Counted from the first letter of the stretch, positions 45,455 through 57,688 are shown. The stretch is DNA of 64,000 nucleotides from Onishia taeanensis (GCF_900100755.1 NZ_FNCI01000009.1:1-64000); one strand, 5' to 3'. A program made the numbers and translations. The notes: generated from the letters alone by a model not told the origin.

Positions 45455-46600
45455 TTAGCGGCGGGCCTGCATCAGGTCAACGAACTTGTCGAACAGCGGC
45501 GCGACATCGCGCGGGCCAGGGCTCGCTTCGGGGTGGCCCTGGAAGCTGAACGCCGGACGATCGGTGCGCTCGATGCCCTGCAGCGAGCCATCGAACAGCG
45601 AGCGATGCGTCGCGCGCAGCGTTTCCGGCAGGCTCGCTTCGTCGGCGGCAAAGCCGTGGTTCTGGCTGGTGATCATCACCTGGCCGGTTTCCAGGTCCTG
45701 GACCGGATGGTTGGCGCCGTGGTGGCCAAACTTCATCTTGACGGTCTTGGCACCGCTGGCCAGCGCCAGCAGCTGATGCCCCAGGCAGATGCCGAACACC
45801 GGCAGCTCGGTGTCGAGGATCTCGCGGATCGCCGTGATGGCGTAATCGCAGGGCTCGGGGTCGCCCGGGCCATTGGCCAGGAAGACGCCGTCCGGGTTGA
45901 GCGCCAGCACCTCGGCGGCCGGGGTCTGGGCCGGCACCACGGTCAGGCGGCAGCCGCGGGAAGCCAGCATCCGCAGGATGTTGCGCTTGACGCCAAAATC
46001 ATAAGCGACCACATGGAAGGGGCGCTCATTAGCGGTGGTATCGGCATAGCCCTGGCCCAGGGTCCACTCACCTTCGCTCCACTCATACGGGCTCTGACAG
46101 GACACCACCTTGGCCAGATCCATGCCCTTGAGACCCGGGAAGGCCTTGGCCGCGGCCAGGGCACGCTCGACGGCGTCATCGCCCTCGGCTTCCGCGCCGG
46201 CCAGGATGGCGCCGTTCTGGGCCCCCTTGTCGCGCAGGATGCGGGTCAGGCGGCGGGTGTCGATGTCGGCGATGCCGAGCACATTCTGGCTTCTCAGGTA
46301 GTCGTCGAGGCGCTGCTCGCTACGAAAGTTGCTGGCCAGCAGCGGCAGGTCGCGAATCACCAGACCGGCAGCGGCAATGGCGCCGGATTCGACGTCTTCT
46401 GAATTGATGCCGGTATTGCCGATGTGGGGATAGGTGAGGGTGACGATCTGTCGGGTGTAGGAGGGGTCGGTGAGAATTTCTTGGTAACCGGTCATGGCGG
46501 TATTGAACACCACTTCACCGCTGGTTTGCCCATCGGCGCCGATCGCGGTGCCATGGAATACGCTGCCATCTTCCAAGGCCAATATCGCGGGTTTGTTCAA
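45455..46600 (-). CDS. carA: Carbamoyl-phosphate synthase small subunit
   Basis: Glutaminase subunit that supplies ammonia to CarB. The 381-residue protein has the amidotransferase nucleophile in FGICLGHQ and the His/Glu pair in [11 protein letters not shown]. The start codon is TTG 46600, strongly supported by GGAGGAAG upstream; UUG starts are also known for carA in E. coli and P. aeruginosa (from memory). A hairpin with a T-run lies between dapB and carA. Confidence 0.96.
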   Translation of the reverse strand: MNKPAILALEDGSVFHGTAIGADGQTSGEVVFNTAMTGYQEILTDPSYTRQIVTLTYPHIGNTGINSEDVESGAIAAAGLVIRDLPLLASNFRSEQRLDDYLRSQNVLGIADIDTRRLTRILRDKGAQNGAILAGAEAEGDDAVERALAAAKAFPGLKGMDLAKVVSCQSPYEWSEGEWTLGQGYADTTANERPFHVVAYDFGVKRNILRMLASRGCRLTVVPAQTPAAEVLALNPDGVFLANGPGDPEPCDYAITAIREILDTELPVFGICLGHQLLALASGAKTVKMKFGHHGANHPVQDLETGQVMITSQNHGFAADEASLPETLRATHRSLFDGSLQGIERTDRPAFSFQGHPEASPGPRDVAPLFDKFVDLMQARR

Positions 46601-46694
46601 CGCAACTTCCTCCCATGCTCAGGAGACCGTCAGGGGCAACGGTCTCATCGTCCGACGACTAGTGTGTTTTTGCGGCGGGCGCTGCCGGCGGCTC

Positions 46695-46739
46695 GTAAAA
46701 AAGCGGGACGAAACCCGAAAAACCGGTTCCATCCCGCTT
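46695..46739 (-). terminator. Terminator or attenuator between dapB and carA
   Basis: AAGCGGGA (46701-46708) pairs with TCCCGCTT (46732-46739), followed on the minus strand by TTTTTT. It ends dapB transcripts or attenuates read-through into carA, whose start is about 95 bases further. The rest of the 288-base gap (46601-46888) shows no gene or clear promoter. Confidence 0.75.
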
Positions 46740-46888
46740 GTTGTCATTCGCTCGACGTGCCTGCTTGGGCGATTCGCTACAAGCGAGATAACACCGCCCG
46801 GCCAAAAAATTTGATCAATGTTACCGGAAACAGCGCCCGGCGGCTAGCCCTTTGGTCCAATGGACGCCAGACGCCGTGCGGGTTTGCG

Positions 46889-47881
<993 letters not shown>

Positions 47882-47901
47882 TCATCACACCGGTTACCAC
47901 C

Positions 47902-49014
47902 ATGCCTCGTCCCCATTGGCCCTACTGGCCTGCTTCGGGCCCTGACTCAGCTCCTCACGCAGCTCCTCACGCAGCTCCTCACGCAGCCCCGCGAGCAGGC
48001 GCGCGCACAAGGCCCTGGCGCCTGCTGCTGCGACTTGGCGCCTGGCTGCTGCCCGTCATCGTTACACTTGCCCTGATACCCCTGGGCTGTGCGGGCGGCG
48101 TCAGGCCGACCCAGCTGGCCCCGTCAACTGGCGCACCTAACGCAGGCATCGAGGAGTGCGGCACTCTGCAACTGCCCTCCCAATGGCATTCCGAGAGCCA
48201 GCGTGGCGGCCCTCTGAACGACACGGCGCTGGGCGGACTCTCGGCGCTGGGCTGGGACAGCGATGCCCAGCGGCTCTACCTGTTATCCGATCGCGGCCAG
48301 CTATACCAGGCACAGCTCACCTTCACCGCCGGCAGGCTCAGCGGTTTCACGCTGCTGGCCTCTCTAGCCCTCAAGGATGCCGCTGGCCAGCCGCTCGAAG
48401 ACGACGCCGCCGATGCCGAATCGCTGATCGTCGAGAATGGCGCCAACGGGATAGCCGGCGACGCTATCCTGCTGGTTGGCTTCGAGCGCGAACATCGCCT
48501 GCAGCGTTTCACGCCCGACGGCCGGCCGGTGGGTCAGCCGATGCGACCAAAGGGCTTCGAGGGCGCCGACTTCAACGCCGGCGCCGAGGCTCTCGCCATT
48601 GACCGTCGCGAGGGGCTTATCGTCGGCCTGGAAAGTTCGCCCGCCGGCATGCCGGCGGGCACCACGCGCCTGTTCGCCCCCGCCAGCGGTCGACAATGGC
48701 GCTACGCCTTGGCGCCGGAGGCGGGCAGCAGCCTGACGGATATGGAAGGAAACGGCGATACCCTGCTGGCACTGGAACGCGCCTTTGCGCCGCCGGCGCC
48801 GCTGGTAATCAGCCTGCGTCGCGTGCGCCTCAGCGACAGCCAGGAGGCCGAGGTCGAAACCCTCGCGCGCCTTTCCAGCGGCGAGGGCTGGCGGCTGGAT
48901 AACTTCGAAGGACTGACACGGCTCGACAATGGCCGCTTCCTGATGGTCAGTGACGACAACTTCATCGCGCTGCAAACGACCCTGCTCAGCTGTTTCTCGC
49001 TGCCAAGCGACTGA
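47902..49014 (+). CDS. Phytase-like esterase domain exported protein
   Basis: A 370-residue protein resembling the family annotated as esterase-like activity of phytase (beta-propeller): GGLSALGWDSDAQRLYLLSDRG, an acidic DAESLIV segment, GFEGADFNAGAEAL and DNFEGLTRLDNGRFLMVSDDN. Substrate unknown. The N-terminus is odd: about 45 residues with an APHA repeat and Arg-rich stretch, then one hydrophobic segment (about 43-62) ending LIPLGC, which resembles but does not strictly fit a lipobox. ATG 47902 has only a distant AAGGG upstream, and no later start codon precedes the membrane segment. It overlaps the convergent EamA gene by 29 bases. Confidence 0.8.
   Translation: MPRPHWPYWPASGPDSAPHAAPHAAPHAAPRAGARTRPWRLLLRLGAWLLPVIVTLALIPLGCAGGVRPTQLAPSTGAPNAGIEECGTLQLPSQWHSESQRGGPLNDTALGGLSALGWDSDAQRLYLLSDRGQLYQAQLTFTAGRLSGFTLLASLALKDAAGQPLEDDAADAESLIVENGANGIAGDAILLVGFEREHRLQRFTPDGRPVGQPMRPKGFEGADFNAGAEALAIDRREGLIVGLESSPAGMPAGTTRLFAPASGRQWRYALAPEAGSSLTDMEGNGDTLLALERAFAPPAPLVISLRRVRLSDSQEAEVETLARLSSGEGWRLDNFEGLTRLDNGRFLMVSDDNFIALQTTLLSCFSLPSD
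47948..47983. repeat. 12-base tandem repeat in the phytase-like gene
   Basis: Three perfect copies of CAGCTCCTCACG at 47948-47959, 47960-47971 and 47972-47983, with a partial fourth. In frame they encode repeated APHA, so copy changes would keep the frame. Confidence 0.95.
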
Positions 49015-49906
49015 GAGCATCATCACGCCACAGCAATCCCATCGCCGCCAGCACCAGCACACTACCGGGCAGCCACTCCCAGCCAAGCCGGCCAGGCGCC
49101 TGGAGAAACAGCAGCAGCATCGACACGAAGGGCACCAGGTAGCCATAGGCCGTCACGGCAGCGGGGGTGAGCACCGCCGTGGCTCGCTGCTGCAGCCAGA
49201 AAGTCACCGCGCTGGAGAAAAGCCCCAGGTAGACCACCACCAGCGCGTCTCTGAGGCGCATCTTGGATAGCGCCGCTACAGGCTCAACGACCAGGCCCAG
49301 GGCGCCGATCAGGGTCCCTCCCAGCGCCAGACTCCAGAAGGTGCGCACCGCCGCCGAGCTCGACAGCCACCCCCGAGCCAGCCCCCATTTGGACAATACC
49401 GGATAGAGCGCACTGGCCATGCAGCCGAGCAGAAACACCGCCTCGCCGCGCCCGAAGACGATACCCTGGCTGACACTGGCCCGACCCTCGGCCTCGACTA
49501 CCGCCAATAGCAGCGCACCGGCGGCCCCCATGGCAAGCAGCAAAGGCAGCCGCCAGCCGCGGCGCTCGAGCCCTGCGGCAAGGCCGAACAAGAAGGCCAG
49601 CAGCGGCACACTGACGAACAGTGTGGCCATCGACAGCGCCGTCGCATGATGGGCCGCCCAGAACATGGCCGCAAAGAAGCCGGCCAGGCACAGGCCCATG
49701 GCCCCGTAAAGCAGCCAGGCAGCGCCATGGGGCCAGCGATCCGGCGCTCGCCTAGCCAGCCCCCAGAGCGCCAGCGCCGCTATCGCAAAGCGCAGGGCCG
49801 TCAGCAGCATGGGCGGCAGATCGGCGCTGATCAGCCCCACCGCCGGAAACGACAGGCCGACCAGCAGCGCCCACAGCAGCAAGCCAAGGTGGGCCTTGAG
49901 GATCAC
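48986..49906 (-). CDS. EamA/DMT family transporter
   Basis: A 306-residue inner-membrane protein with about ten membrane segments in two EamA repeats, the drug/metabolite transporter fold. Substrate unknown. The start is GTG 49906; no clear ribosome site is visible, but the N-terminal wording (LLLWALLVGLSFPAVGLIS) fits the family start. It lies 13 bases after the DUF2218 gene and may be transcribed with it. Confidence 0.88.
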   Translation of the reverse strand: MILKAHLGLLLWALLVGLSFPAVGLISADLPPMLLTALRFAIAALALWGLARRAPDRWPHGAAWLLYGAMGLCLAGFFAAMFWAAHHATALSMATLFVSVPLLAFLFGLAAGLERRGWRLPLLLAMGAAGALLLAVVEAEGRASVSQGIVFGRGEAVFLLGCMASALYPVLSKWGLARGWLSSSAAVRTFWSLALGGTLIGALGLVVEPVAALSKMRLRDALVVVYLGLFSSAVTFWLQQRATAVLTPAAVTAYGYLVPFVSMLLLFLQAPGRLGWEWLPGSVLVLAAMGLLWRDDALSRLAARNS

Positions 49907-49919
49907 GGAGCGCGTCTAG

Positions 49920-50201
49920 TCAGTTTTCCCAGACCAATGTCAGCGGCTCATCGCCGGCCATGCGCTCCAAGTGGCTCGCGACCACGCCTTCCAGCGTATC
50001 GAGGCTCTCGACATCCAGCGCCTCGACGGCTACCCGCAGGTGGGTGGCATCGGCTTCCATCAGGCAGGTGCCAGCCTCGAAGTGGATACGGCCATGTCCC
50101 TCTTCGTGCTCGACTTGGAACTTGTGCGCCCAGTGCTTGCAAAGCCGCTTGATCAGCTTGGCTCCGGACTCGGTGGGAATTTCAGTACGTGAAATGGGCA
50201 T
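49920..50201 (-). CDS. DUF2218 protein
   Basis: A 93-residue protein matching the DUF2218 family (cytosolic, short, with an HKFQVEHEEGHGRIHFEAGTC-type core). Its biochemical role is unknown. In other bacteria such genes are often near siderophore or iron uptake genes, and here it diverges from an iron-type ABC importer. The core segment is rich in His and acidic residues. Regulation together with the importer is inferred. Confidence 0.82.
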   Translation of the reverse strand: MPISRTEIPTESGAKLIKRLCKHWAHKFQVEHEEGHGRIHFEAGTCLMEADATHLRVAVEALDVESLDTLEGVVASHLERMAGDEPLTLVWEN

Positions 50202-50334
50202 CGTGGACTCTTCATTCCTTAGTGATGGACCTCCAGCCTAAGACCGCAACCCCAGCGAGCGCCAGCCCATCGGGGGACAAACAGCGCCCCGGCTATCTAG
50301 ACGCTGCCTGGGGATTGCGCCATACTGCGCCTCA

Positions 50335-50352
50335 TTTGCAAATAAGAATCAG
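50335..50352. promoter_or_regulatory. Weak candidate Fur box
   Basis: TTTGCAAATAAGAATCAG is an A/T-rich island in a GC-rich region and fits three imperfect NATWAT-type hexamers. It lies between the divergent DUF2218 and importer genes. Match to consensus is only partial. Confidence 0.35.
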
Positions 50353-50429
50353 AACTAAACGGCAACAGGACCTGTCAGCGTCCGCTGGCCGCTCTCGACG
50401 TGACCCAACCACGAGTAAGACATCCGCTC

Positions 50430-51557
50430 ATGCATAGCTCACTGCTCAAGACCATCATTGGCACGGCCATCGCCCTCACCTCCATGGCCACACAGGCCGA
50501 TCCCATCACCGTCACCGACATCGCCGGCCGCGAGGTCACCCTCGACGCGCCAGTGGAGCGCGTGATCCTGGGCGAAGGGCGCCAAATCTATCTATTGGGA
50601 GCACTGGAGCCCGAAGATCCCTTCGCGCACGTCGTCGGCTGGCGCAAGGACTTTTCCGAGGCCGATCCGGACAACTACGCGGCCTATGCCGCCAAGTTCC
50701 CGGAACTGAAGGACATTCCCACCTTCGGCGGCTTCAAGGACGGCACCTTCGACGTCGAGCAGGCCGCCACGCTGCAGCCGGACGTGGTGCTGATGAACCT
50801 CGAGGCCAAAGCGGCCACCGAGGATGCCGCCTACGACGACAAGCTGGCCCAGCTCGGTATTCCGATCGTCTATGTGGACTTCCGCGAGGACCCCATCAAG
50901 CACACCATCCCCTCCATGCGTCTGATGGGCCGCCTATTGGGCGATGAGGAAAGGGCGCAGGACTTCATTGACTTCGCCGAAGCGCAGATGGCCCGGGTCA
51001 CCGACACAATCGAGGCGGCCGACCCCGAGCGTCCAAAGGTCTTCATTGACCGTGCCGGCGGCTACTCGGAAGACTGCTGCATGAGCTTCGGGCCGGCCAA
51101 CTTTGGCGAGTATGTCGAACTCGCGGGAGGCGCCAACATCGCCGCCGATATCATTCCCAACACCTTCGGCACTCTCAACCCCGAGCAAATCATCGCTGCC
51201 AACCCCGACCACGTGGTCGTCACCGGCGGCAGCTGGGACGCCTACGTGCCCGACGGTAACTGGGTCGGCGTGGGGCCGGGTGCCGACCTGGACGTGGCCC
51301 GAGAGAAGCTTCAAGCGCTGACCGAGCGCACCGCCATGACCGGCATCAACGCCGTCAAGAATGACAACTTCCATGCCATTTGGCACCAGTTCTACAACAG
51401 CCCCTATTACTTCGTGGCCGTGCAGCAGCTCGCCAAATGGCTACACCCGGAACTGTTCAGCGACCTGGACCCCGAGGCGACGCTAAAGACCCTGCACGAG
51501 CGCTTCCTGCCGGTCGATTACCAAGCCGGCTATTGGGTTTCCTTGAATGAGCACTGA
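50430..51557 (+). CDS. Iron-type ABC transporter substrate-binding protein
   Basis: A 375-residue periplasmic binding protein of the TroA/BtuF-like (class III) type, with a signal peptide (about 1-24, ending TQA). Segments such as VTDIAGREVTLDAPVERVI and LQPDVVLMN are typical of ferric-siderophore, haem or cobalamin binders. A CC pair in YSEDCCMSFGPANFGEY is conspicuous. ATG 50430 gives a clean signal peptide; GTG 50400 is possible but unsupported. First gene of a three-gene importer operon; it overlaps the permease gene by 11 bases. Confidence 0.88.
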   Translation: MHSSLLKTIIGTAIALTSMATQADPITVTDIAGREVTLDAPVERVILGEGRQIYLLGALEPEDPFAHVVGWRKDFSEADPDNYAAYAAKFPELKDIPTFGGFKDGTFDVEQAATLQPDVVLMNLEAKAATEDAAYDDKLAQLGIPIVYVDFREDPIKHTIPSMRLMGRLLGDEERAQDFIDFAEAQMARVTDTIEAADPERPKVFIDRAGGYSEDCCMSFGPANFGEYVELAGGANIAADIIPNTFGTLNPEQIIAANPDHVVVTGGSWDAYVPDGNWVGVGPGADLDVAREKLQALTERTAMTGINAVKNDNFHAIWHQFYNSPYYFVAVQQLAKWLHPELFSDLDPEATLKTLHERFLPVDYQAGYWVSLNEH

Positions 51558-52623
51558 GACGACCTTAAGCACGGCCTCCCCAGATGCAAAAGAGGGAGGC
51601 TTCTACCGCTCTTTAGTGATCCGGCGCCAGCTGATTCTGGCCGCCCTCACCCTGGCGCTGGGCCTGAGCCTATGCTTTGACCTGGCACTTGGGCCGGCGC
51701 GCTATGGCCTGGGCCAAGTGATCACCGCCCTGCTGACACCGGATGCCGTGAGCGAGCCGGTCAGGGTCATCCTGTGGGAAATCCGCATGCCTGTCGCACT
51801 GATGGCACTGGTGGTCGGCGCCAGCCTGTCGATCGCCGGCGCCCAGATGCAGACCATCCTCAGTAACCCGCTGGCCAGCCCCTTCACGCTGGGCATTTCC
51901 GCTGGTGCCAGCTTCGGCGCCGCGCTGGCGCTGGCCTTTGGGGTGTCACTGGTGCCGGCGGCGGTCGACTACATCATTCCGATCAATGCCTTCGTGATGG
52001 CCATGCTGACCGCCGGCGCCATTCATCTGCTGAGCATGCGGCGCGGCGTCACCATCGAGACCATCGTGTTGCTGGGCATCGCCATGGTGTTCATCTTCAA
52101 CTCGCTGATGGCACTGATCCAGTTCTTCGCCAGCCAGCAAGCGGTATCGGCGGTAGTGTTCTGGACCATGGGCAGCCTGACCAAGGCCACCTGGTCCAAG
52201 CTGTGGATCGCCCTTGGCGTGCTGGCCGTTATTCTGCCGCTGCTGGCGCGTCACGGCTGGGCGCTGACCGCCATGCGCATGGGCGATGCCAAGGCCGAGA
52301 GCCTGGGCGTCAACCCGAGGGCGCTACGCCTGGAGGTGCTGGTGCTGGTCTCGCTGCTGGCCGCCATCTCGGTTGCCTTCGTCGGCACCATCGGCTTCAT
52401 TGGCCTGGTCGGGCCGCATATCGCCCGCATGCTGCTGGGGGAAGACCAGCGCTTCTTCTTGCCTGGCTCGGCGCTCTGCGGCGCCCTGATCCTCTCGGTC
52501 GGCTCCGTGCTGTCGAAGATCATCCTGCCCGGCACCATTATCCCCATCGGCATCATCACCTCGCTGGTGGGCATTCCGTTCTTCCTGTTCCTCGTGCTCC
52601 GCCACAAGAAGGCTTCATGGTAA
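51547..52623 (+). CDS. FecCD-type ABC transporter permease
   Basis: A 358-residue inner-membrane protein with about nine to ten membrane segments and family motifs GASLSIAGAQMQTILSNPLA, LGISAGASFGAA and GFIGLVGPHIARML. It imports iron complexes, haem or vitamin B12. It overlaps both neighbours, so the three proteins are made together. Confidence 0.93.
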   Translation: MSTETTLSTASPDAKEGGFYRSLVIRRQLILAALTLALGLSLCFDLALGPARYGLGQVITALLTPDAVSEPVRVILWEIRMPVALMALVVGASLSIAGAQMQTILSNPLASPFTLGISAGASFGAALALAFGVSLVPAAVDYIIPINAFVMAMLTAGAIHLLSMRRGVTIETIVLLGIAMVFIFNSLMALIQFFASQQAVSAVVFWTMGSLTKATWSKLWIALGVLAVILPLLARHGWALTAMRMGDAKAESLGVNPRALRLEVLVLVSLLAAISVAFVGTIGFIGLVGPHIARMLLGEDQRFFLPGSALCGALILSVGSVLSKIILPGTIIPIGIITSLVGIPFFLFLVLRHKKASW

Positions 52624-53366
52624 CGCTTACGCTAGAACACCTTTCGGCACACTACGGCCGGCGCCAAATTCTCTCGGAGATCACCACGCCCACCTTCGCC
52701 GGCGGCCAGATCGTGTCTCTGCTAGGCCCCAACGCCGCCGGCAAGTCGACCCTCTTCCGGCGCATCCTTGGGCTGCTCAAGGGCGGTGGCGAAGTACGCA
52801 TCGAGGGCGCCACCAGCGAGCGCCCGGTGGCCTATATGCCCCAGGAAACGGGTTCCAGTGCGGTGCTAACGGTCTACGAATCGGTGCTGCTGGCACGCAT
52901 GCAGGGGCGTAGCCTGAAGGTTCAGCCCGAAGACCTGCGCGAGGTGGATCGCGCCCTCGAGGACCTGGGCATCGAAACACTGAGCAAGCGCGATATCGGC
53001 GACCTCAGCGGCGGGCAGCGACAACTGGTGAGCGCGGCTCAGGCGCTGGTCCAGGCGCCAGAAATCCTGCTACTGGACGAACCAACCTCGGCGCTGGACC
53101 TTCACCGCCAGATCAGCCTGCTAAGCATCCTGCGGCGGCTGGCCCGCGAGCGAGAGATGCTGGTCATTGCCTCGCTGCACGACATCGGCCATGCGCTGCG
53201 CTTCACCGACCAGGCCATGGTGCTGGAAAACGGCCAGCTGGTGGCCTGCGGCACCACCGAGCAGGTGGTGACTCCCGAGCTGCTGCGACAAGTCTTCCAG
53301 GTCGACGCCCGTATCGAGCCATGCTCGATGGGACGCCCCCAGCTCATCGTCGAAGCAGCCGTTTAA
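52617..53366 (+). CDS. ABC transporter ATP-binding protein (iron-type importer)
   Basis: A 249-residue ATPase: Walker A GPNAAGKST (about 37-45), Q-loop in YMPQET, signature LSGGQRQ, Walker B ILLLDEPTSALD and the His switch in SLHDIGHAL. It overlaps the permease gene by 7 bases. It ends in a 23-base tail-to-tail overlap with an EamA transporter gene. A longer frame from 52203 lies inside the permease gene and was rejected. Confidence 0.94.
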   Translation: MVTLTLEHLSAHYGRRQILSEITTPTFAGGQIVSLLGPNAAGKSTLFRRILGLLKGGGEVRIEGATSERPVAYMPQETGSSAVLTVYESVLLARMQGRSLKVQPEDLREVDRALEDLGIETLSKRDIGDLSGGQRQLVSAAQALVQAPEILLLDEPTSALDLHRQISLLSILRRLAREREMLVIASLHDIGHALRFTDQAMVLENGQLVACGTTEQVVTPELLRQVFQVDARIEPCSMGRPQLIVEAAV

Positions 53367-54240
53367 ACCGCCCTTCGAACCCCGCAAGGACAGCGCCACC
53401 CAACACCAGCGGCAGGGCCAACAGGAAGCCGCTGGTGAGCGGTAGGCCAAATATCCACAGGTCTGCCAGTACCGGCCAGATCAGCGCCACATACTCGAAC
53501 GGCGCCAGACGCGAGACCTCGGCGTAGCGCAGCGCCAGCGTCATGCAGATGTGCGCCGCACCGCCGAACAGCCCCGACAGCACCAGCAAGCCAAGCGTCT
53601 CTCCGGATACGGCCACCCAACCCAGCGGCAGTGTCGCCAGCCCCGCCAGGGTGGTGACCATCACGAAGTAGAAGGCGATGGAGGCCGCCGTCTCGGTGCG
53701 CGAAATGCGCCGTACGGTCATCAACGCCCCCGCCGTCAGCAAGGCCGCCAGGATACCCAGCAGATACCCCAGCACGCGCACGCCCTCCTGAGGGCCCTGC
53801 AGGTCCGGCACCACCAGCACCGCGACCCCGCTGAGCACCAGCGCCAGGGCTAGCCCCCGGTGCAGGGAGAACCGCTCGCCCAGCAGCAGCACCCCGCCCA
53901 CCGCCATGGCGACCGGCGATAGCTGTGCCAGCAGCGTGGCTTCGGCCACCGGCAGCCTCGCCACGGCCGCGAAGGAGGCAAACATAGCCGCCGCCCCCAA
54001 TCCCGAGCGCACCAGGTGCCCAAGCGGGCGACGCGTGGCCAGGGCCGCCGGAAACTGCCGGCGCCACGCCATGAAGGCCACGATCGGCAACAGCGCAAAC
54101 ACCGAGCGAAAGAACACGGTCTGCCCCAGCGGCACATCCACACTCACCGCCTTGACGCACACCATCATCCCGGTGAAGAGGATGCCTGATAGCAGCCTGA
54201 GCAGAATGCCGGCCAAGGGCCGATCCGCAACATCGTCCAT
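53344..54240 (-). CDS. EamA/DMT family transporter
   Basis: A 298-residue inner-membrane protein with about ten membrane segments and two EamA repeats. It resembles the S-adenosylmethionine/riboflavin-like DMT exporters in layout but no substrate can be named. ATG 54240 follows AAGGA; the frame is open further upstream. It is not closely similar to the EamA protein at 49 kb. A perfect 8-base inverted repeat lies about 95 bases upstream. Confidence 0.88.
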   Translation of the reverse strand: MDDVADRPLAGILLRLLSGILFTGMMVCVKAVSVDVPLGQTVFFRSVFALLPIVAFMAWRRQFPAALATRRPLGHLVRSGLGAAAMFASFAAVARLPVAEATLLAQLSPVAMAVGGVLLLGERFSLHRGLALALVLSGVAVLVVPDLQGPQEGVRVLGYLLGILAALLTAGALMTVRRISRTETAASIAFYFVMVTTLAGLATLPLGWVAVSGETLGLLVLSGLFGGAAHICMTLALRYAEVSRLAPFEYVALIWPVLADLWIFGLPLTSGFLLALPLVLGGAVLAGFEGRFKRLLRR

Positions 54241-54333
54241 GAGTGTCCTTATCGTTCGATCTAGGTAAAAAAGGGTGGCCTGCGTCTTGCCGTCGAAAGG
54301 CGGCTCACCGGCAAGCGAGGCAATATGGTACAC

Positions 54334-54353
54334 GGGAATCAGGAATGATTCCC
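54334..54353. promoter_or_regulatory. Operator-like palindrome upstream of the EamA gene
   Basis: GGGAATCA (54334-54341) and TGATTCCC (54346-54353) form a perfect inverted repeat with a 4-base centre. It lies between the dnaJ terminator and the EamA gene, and looks like a dimeric repressor site. Confidence 0.5.
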
Positions 54354-54364
54354 ATCTTCAGACG

Positions 54365-54401
54365 AAAAAGGCCCCGCTCCCTTAACAGAGAGCGGGGCCT
54401 T
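54365..54401 (-). terminator. dnaJ terminator
   Basis: AAGGCCCCGCTC (54368-54379) pairs with GAGCGGGGCCTT (54390-54401), with TTTTT following on the minus strand. Confidence 0.9.
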
Positions 54402-54424
54402 GATCGTTCGGGAAAGAAACCGAC

Positions 54425-55564
54425 TTACGGCTTCATGTCCTCGAAGAACTTCTTCACGCCGTCGAAGAAGCTGGTCTTCTTCGGCGAGTGATGGCTGTTG
54501 CTGCCTTCCAGGCTGTCCTGGAACTGGCGCAACAGGTCCTTCTGGTCGTCGCTGAGCTTGACCGGTGTTTCCAACACGACCTTGCACAGCAGATCGCCTG
54601 CGGGACCACCGCGCACCGGCTTGACGCCCTTGCCGCGCATGCGGAACAGCTTGCCGGTCTGGGTCTCGGCGGGGATCTTCAGCTTGACCCGGCCATTCAG
54701 GGTCGGCACTTCGAGCTCACCGCCGAGGGCGGCGTCGACGAAGTTAATCGGCACTTCGCACTGCAGGTCGCGACCGTCGCGGCGGAATATCTTGTGCGGC
54801 TTGATCGCCACCTGCACGTAGAGATCGCCGGGCGGCCCACCGTTGAGGCCGGCTTCGCCTTCGGCGTTGAGGCGAATGCGGTCACCGGTATCGACGCCTG
54901 CGGGAATCTTCACCGACAGGGTGCGGGTCTCGCGCACGCGGCCCTCGCCATGACACTCGTGGCAGGGCACCTTGATCTGCTGACCGCTGCCGTGACAGGT
55001 CGGGCAGGTCTGCTGCACGGCGAAGAAGCCCTGCTGCATGCGTACCTGGCCGTGACCGGCACAGGTCGGGCAGGTTTCCTTGGTGGAGCCGGGCTCGGCA
55101 CCACCGCCGTCACAGCGGCCGCATTCGACGTGGCGCGGCACCCGAATATCCACCGAGGTACCGGCCACGGCATCCTCGAGGTCGAGCTCGAGGTTGTAGC
55201 GCAGGTCGGAGCCGCGCTGCGGGGCGTTCGGGTTGCGCCGACCACCGCCGCCGCCGAAGATATCCCCGAACACGTCGCCGAAGATATCGCTGAAGCCACC
55301 GGCGCCGGCGCCGCCGCCGAAACCACCGCCGGCCTGACCGTCAACGCCGGCATGGCCGAACTGGTCGTAGGCCGCACGCTTCTCGTCGTCGCTCAGAACC
55401 TCATAGGCCTCGGAGACCTCTTGGAACTTCTGCTGGGCGCTTTCGTCATCCGGGTTACGGTCCGGGTGAAACTTCTGGGCAAGGCGTCGGTAGGCTTTCT
55501 TGACCTCTTTCTGGTCAGCCCCGCGCTCGATGCCCAGAACTTCATAGTAATCACGTTTGGACAT
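54425..55564 (-). CDS. dnaJ: Chaperone protein DnaJ (Hsp40)
   Basis: Delivers substrates to DnaK and stimulates its ATPase. The 379-residue protein has the J domain with HPD at 33-35, a Gly/Phe-rich stretch (about 75-110), four CxxCxGxG zinc repeats (about 140-205) and C-terminal substrate-binding domains. It follows dnaK by 92 bases; a hairpin (55605-55625) lies between them. Confidence 0.98.
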   Translation of the reverse strand: MSKRDYYEVLGIERGADQKEVKKAYRRLAQKFHPDRNPDDESAQQKFQEVSEAYEVLSDDEKRAAYDQFGHAGVDGQAGGGFGGGAGAGGFSDIFGDVFGDIFGGGGGRRNPNAPQRGSDLRYNLELDLEDAVAGTSVDIRVPRHVECGRCDGGGAEPGSTKETCPTCAGHGQVRMQQGFFAVQQTCPTCHGSGQQIKVPCHECHGEGRVRETRTLSVKIPAGVDTGDRIRLNAEGEAGLNGGPPGDLYVQVAIKPHKIFRRDGRDLQCEVPINFVDAALGGELEVPTLNGRVKLKIPAETQTGKLFRMRGKGVKPVRGGPAGDLLCKVVLETPVKLSDDQKDLLRQFQDSLEGSNSHHSPKKTSFFDGVKKFFEDMKP

Positions 55565-55604
55565 AGTTCTGTCCGCCTCCGTAGCGACAGTGCGGAAACA
55601 CCAA

Positions 55605-55625
55605 CGCGGGAGTCAGGCTCCCGCG
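55605..55625 (-). other. Hairpin between dnaK and dnaJ
   Basis: CGCGGGAG (55605-55612) pairs with CTCCCGCG (55618-55625), a perfect 8-base stem. It has no T-run and probably moderates read-through or protects the dnaK message. Confidence 0.6.
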
Positions 55626-55656
55626 CTGGCGTCATCCATCATTCAGATGTCGTGGT

Positions 55657-57582
<1,926 letters not shown>

Positions 57583-57660
57583 AGGAAATCCTCGAAAGTC
57601 GTTGCGAAAAGTCGTTGCTTTGGTTCGTTACTCGCGACAAATGCCGCGGGGTTGTCGTCT

Positions 57661-57688
57661 ATGTGGGGGCCGCTGTGATCATTTCAAG
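57661..57688 (-). promoter_or_regulatory. Heat-shock (sigma-32) promoter of dnaK
   Basis: On the minus strand CTTGAA (57688-57683), a 14-base spacer and CCCCACAT (57668-57661) match the sigma-32 consensus closely, about 80 bases upstream of dnaK. Confidence 0.85.
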
